The notes under the pieces: generated by a model | What the model was told of the DNA's origin: nothing | What the model saw: only the letters and a program-made list of their open reading frames with translations | The model's database searches: none | In this document: piece by piece, positions 61,013 to 64,000 of the stretch | Numbering within the stretch: position 1 is the first letter of the stretch | Layout: each line of letters begins with the position of its first letter | Position numbers and translations under genes: made by a program | NCBI GenBank assembly: GCA_029891385.1 | Contig: CM057225.1 | Span: 77,835,887-77,899,886 of the forward strand | DNA: 64,000 bases | Reading direction: 5' to 3' | Source of the DNA: Erythroxylum novogranatense | Taxonomy: Eukaryota > Streptophyta > Magnoliopsida > Malpighiales > Erythroxylaceae

Positions 61013-61860
61013 TTGTTTGTTTATACGTCATCCGTTCTTGGTGATCAGATAGATCAGCCAGCTGACCAGGGATCTGTCGAAGCTAGTAGAGAGTCCTCGG
61101 TGCCTCGATCTAAGGAGTTGCCTCCCAGAGTTCTCGTGAGAAGGGAGAGGAGGTATGACAGACTGCATAAGCAGGGGGATGTAGATTTCTTTGGTAGTAC
61201 AGACCCCGCTGAGGCTGAGAGATGGCTGGAGAGGACTGAGAGAGTCTTCGACCAGATGGATTGTGATGCAGATGAGCGCTTTGACTATGCAGTCTCTCTT
61301 CTGCAGGCCCACCTTATCGATGGTGGAAGACCGTCCGGCGGTACCACTGTGCCTTGCCCACTGACATGGGAGGATTTCTTGAGGGCTTTCAGAGATAATT
61401 ATATGCACAAGGTGTATTTGGAGACGAAGATGCAGGAGTTTTTAGAACTGAGACAGGGTAGGATGACTATGGCGGAGTATGAGGTTCGGTTTAATGAGCT
61501 AATGGGATATGCTACTGCTTTGATCTCGACTGAGGCTGATAGATGCCGGAGGTTTGAGCATGGCCTCAACATGGAGATCCGTACCAGGTTGGCCCGATTT
61601 GACATGGGCACTTTTATTGAGTTGAGGGCTGCTGCAGTGAGAGTTGAGCAACTTATGAGGCAGAGACAGGCAGAGATGGGTCAAGGGTCCAGGGGGAAGA
61701 GAGTGAGTGACATTCAGGGCAGTTCTGGCATGAGTTTTAGTAAGCGTTAGAGCAGGACCTTCAGGTCACCTGGAGGATCGAGACAGTCTGGTTTTGGGCA
61801 GGGAAGGAGCTTTATACAGACGGGCAGTGGCAGTGGTAGAAGTTCTGGGCAGATTCGTCC
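61013..61860 (+). pseudogene. Gypsy gag (Retrotrans_gag)
   Basis: An open frame to 61747 covers the capsid region: YDRLHKQGDVDFFGSTDPAE, AERWLERTERVFDQMDCD, WEDFLRAFRDNYMHKVYLE, EFLELRQGRMTMAEYEVRF and RCRRFEHGLNMEIRTRLA. No ATG fits the true start, so the beginning is eroded. The frame is stopped by TAG at 61748 (a CAG glutamine codon by context) and shifts by one base near 61858 before the zinc knuckle. Confidence 0.88.
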
Positions 61861-62352
61861 ATGTGTGAGCATTGTGAGAGGAGACACAGTGGGGAGTGTC
61901 GGTGGCTGACTGAAGCCTGCCTTAGATGCGGCCCGATGGATCATCAGGTTTGGGATTGCCCAGCTACATTGGGAGCTCAGTCTGCTGGTAGTGGACGAGC
62001 TGGGAGTACTACGACTGTACATCAGAGTAGAGTGGGTGGATCCGAACAGAGGGGCCGAGGTAGAGGCCGTGGTAGAGCTGAAGGCTCTTTTGTGCGGAAT
62101 GAGGGACGGGGCAGCCGACCACAGTCCCAGGCCAGGGTTTATGCCATGACCAGGCAGGAGGCCCAGGATTCCTCTGATGTTGTAGCTGGTATGCTTCTTA
62201 TTTTGGATATTGAAGCATTTGCATTGCTGGATCCAGGATCCACACATTCTTTTGTTGCACCGCATATGGCATGTAGATTGCATGGGAATAGGGAGATGTT
62301 ACAGTATGGGCTAGAGGTGAGTACACCTCTAGGTAGCACTACTGCGTTATGA
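61861..62352 (+). pseudogene. Gypsy zinc knuckle and aspartic protease
   Basis: The CCHC knuckle CLRCGPMDHQVWDC (61918-61959) binds RNA; the usual glycine before His is Asp here. A Gly/Arg-rich linker follows, then the protease. Its catalytic triad should be D-T/S-G but reads DPG (62230-62238, in ALLDPGSTHSF), which would distort the active site. The frame ends at TGA 62350, probably from a CGA arginine codon. Confidence 0.86.
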
Positions 62353-64000
62353 GAGGTCTGCAAGGGGTGTTCGATTGTGATTGATCAGGCAGAGTTGAGG
62401 GCAGACCTGATAGTGATACCGTTGAGAGAGATAGATGTGATTTTAGGGATGGAATGGCTTACTGCACATAGGGCCGTCATGGACTGCTATACCAAGGAGG
62501 TTATCCTAGAGTCTCCTAGTCAGCCTAGAGCAGTGTTCAGAGGAATTAGTCAGGCAGTGCCAGCCCGTATGATTTCCTTCTTGAGTGCCCTGAGGCTGAT
62601 GCAGGGGGGATGCGAGGCCTATCTGGCTCATGTGATTGATGTGAGAGGTGAGCAGAGGTTGCAGGATATTCCCGTGGTTAGGGAATTCCCTGATGTGTTT
62701 CCTGATGACTTACCGGGTTTACCGCCGGATCGAGAAACAAAGTTCACGATTGATCTCATTCTAGGTACTGCTCCCATATCTATCCCTCCATATAGGATGG
62801 CACCTGTGGAACTGAGGGAGCTGAAGGCTCATCTACAGGAGTTATTAGAGAAGGGCTTCATTAGACCCAGTGTCTCACCGTGGGGAGCTCCGGTATTATT
62901 TGTGAAGAAAAAAGATGGGACTTTGAGACTGTGCATTGATTACAGACAGTTGAATCGGGTGACAGTGAAGAATAAGTATCCACTGCCTAGGATTGATGAC
63001 TTATTTGATTAGCTGCAGGGAGCTTAGGTTTTCATGAAGTTGGATTTGAGGTCAGGGTATTATCAGCTGAAGATAGCAGAGGCTGATGTGCCTAAGAGTG
63101 CCTTCAGGAGCAAGTATGGGCATTTCGAGTTTCTAGTGATGCCGTTTGGGTTGACTAATGCCCCGGTAGCATTTATGGCCCTGATGAATAAGGTTTTTCA
63201 GCCCTACTTTGATTAGTTCATAATTGTCTTTATAGATGACATTTTGGTGTATTCGAGGAACAGACAGGAGCATAGTGAGCACTTGAGGATTGTTTTGCAG
63301 ACTATGAGGGAGAGACAGTTGTATGCTAAATTCGGTAAGTGTAAATTTTGGCTGGATCAGGTGATCTTTTTGGGGCATATTGTGACTGGAGAGAGTATTC
63401 AGGTGGATCCGAGTAAGATTGAGGCAGGGCTAAAGTGGGAAGCTCCACGGAATGTGGCAGAGATTCGAAGTTTCCTTGGATTAACTGGATATTACCGGAG
63501 GTTTGTCGAGTGGTTTTCACTGATCTCAGCCCCTTTGACAAAGCTCCTGAGGAAGAACGTACCATTTAAATGGACTGAAGAGTACCAGAAGAGCTTTGAT
63601 GAGCTGAAACATCGGTTGACTACTACACCAGTGTTAGCTATTCCATCAGGGACTGGAGGATTTGAGGTGTTCAGTGATGCATCACATCAGGGATTGGGAT
63701 GTGTTCTGATGTAGCATGATAGAGTGATTGCATATGCCTCGAGACAATTAAGGTCGTATGAGGTAAATTATCCAGTGTATGATTTGGAGTTAGCTGCAGT
63801 TGTTTTCACTCTGAAAATTTGGAGACATTATCTGTATGGTGAGACTTTCCAGATTTTCACTGATCATAAGAGTTTGAGGTATTTACTGAGCTAGAGGGAG
63901 TTGAATTTGAGACAGAGGAGGTAGATTGAGCTACTGAAGGACTATGACTGTACCATAGAGTACCATCCCGGGAAGGCCAATGTAGTGACAGATGCTCTGA
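62353..64000 (+). pseudogene. Gypsy reverse transcriptase and RNase H
   Basis: One continuous frame except for stops at 63010, 63025, 63214, 63712, 63892 and 63922. Protease end ([17 protein letters not shown]), reverse transcriptase ([73 protein letters not shown], active-site FIDD at 63229-63240) and RNase H ([49 protein letters not shown]). Five of the six stops are TAG where family members have Gln or a variable residue, and 63922 stands for Trp. The domain runs off the window. Confidence 0.92.

Larger units (their letters stand above)
57257..64000 (+). mobile_element. Ty3-gypsy chromovirus (Tekay/Del type), 5' part
   Basis: A full 5' LTR (57257-60918) beginning TGTAACATCTCACCC, a tRNA-Met PBS, gag, zinc knuckle, protease, reverse transcriptase and most of RNase H. 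Integrase, chromodomain and 3' LTR lie past the window end. The left TSD is ATTCC (57252-57256). Tekay/Del assignment rests on RT text such as [20 protein letters not shown] and the long LTR. It is inactive as read: seven TAG and one TGA in-frame stops plus one frameshift. Confidence 0.9.

Overview
This is nuclear DNA from a flowering plant, probably a eudicot. The window is AT-rich, most sense-looking coding is transposon-derived, the introns and long terminal repeats (LTRs) are plant-type, and the one host gene is a broken WAT1/EamA-type (nodulin MtN21-like) membrane transporter. I could not name the species. Almost the whole window is nested transposable elements. Most can be delimited to the base because both ends and a target-site duplication (TSD) are visible.

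Layout. (1) 307-15665: a CACTA (En/Spm-type) DNA transposon with a minus-strand accessory-transposase gene (about 5384-11837). Two unrelated solo LTRs sit inside it: 948-5329 (TSD ATTAA) and 6624-11363 (TSD CATAA, inside the transposase exon). (2) 15669-18052: repeat-like intergenic DNA that probably includes the old upstream region of the WAT1 gene. (3) 18058-39551: a decayed plus-strand Ty1-copia element (copia-A, TSD ACATA), split inside its RNase H tail by a 15.1-kb minus-strand composite, 23048-38179 (TSD TTGAT). The composite is a non-coding large-retrotransposon-derivative (LARD-like) element in the order LTR, internal, LTR, truncated internal, truncated LTR. (4) 39733-41007: the first five exons of the WAT1-like pseudogene; its next intron is entered by another element. 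(5) 41073 to at least 57256: a minus-strand Ty1-copia element (copia-B). It contains a solo copia LTR (42202-44033, TSD GTACC) in RNase H, a nearly complete Sirevirus-type copia element (46746-56609, TSD AATAT) between gag and protease, and a Ty3-gypsy chromovirus of Tekay/Del type (57257 to beyond the window end) in gag.

How it fits together. Removing each insertion with one TSD copy brings the interrupted host frame back into register: transposase for the CACTA element, RNase H for copia-A and copia-B, and the gag-protease junction for copia-B. The order of events can therefore be read directly. The gypsy element at the right end and the LARD composite share an LTR block, a tRNA-Met primer site and the chromovirus polyprotein tail, so the LARD is probably a deletion derivative of that lineage.

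The most useful caution is about sequence quality. Near-identical copies within the window (LARD copies, Sirevirus LTRs) disagree repeatedly at CAG/CTG sites, where one copy reads CG, CGA or CGG. This looks more like unpolished long-read consensus error at CHG-methylated sites than evolution, and it probably creates several of the apparent frameshifts. Separately, genuine-looking C-to-T nonsense changes (CAG to TAG, CAA to TAA, CGA to TGA, TGG to TAG or TGA) account for most stops in the gypsy element and the WAT1 pseudogene.
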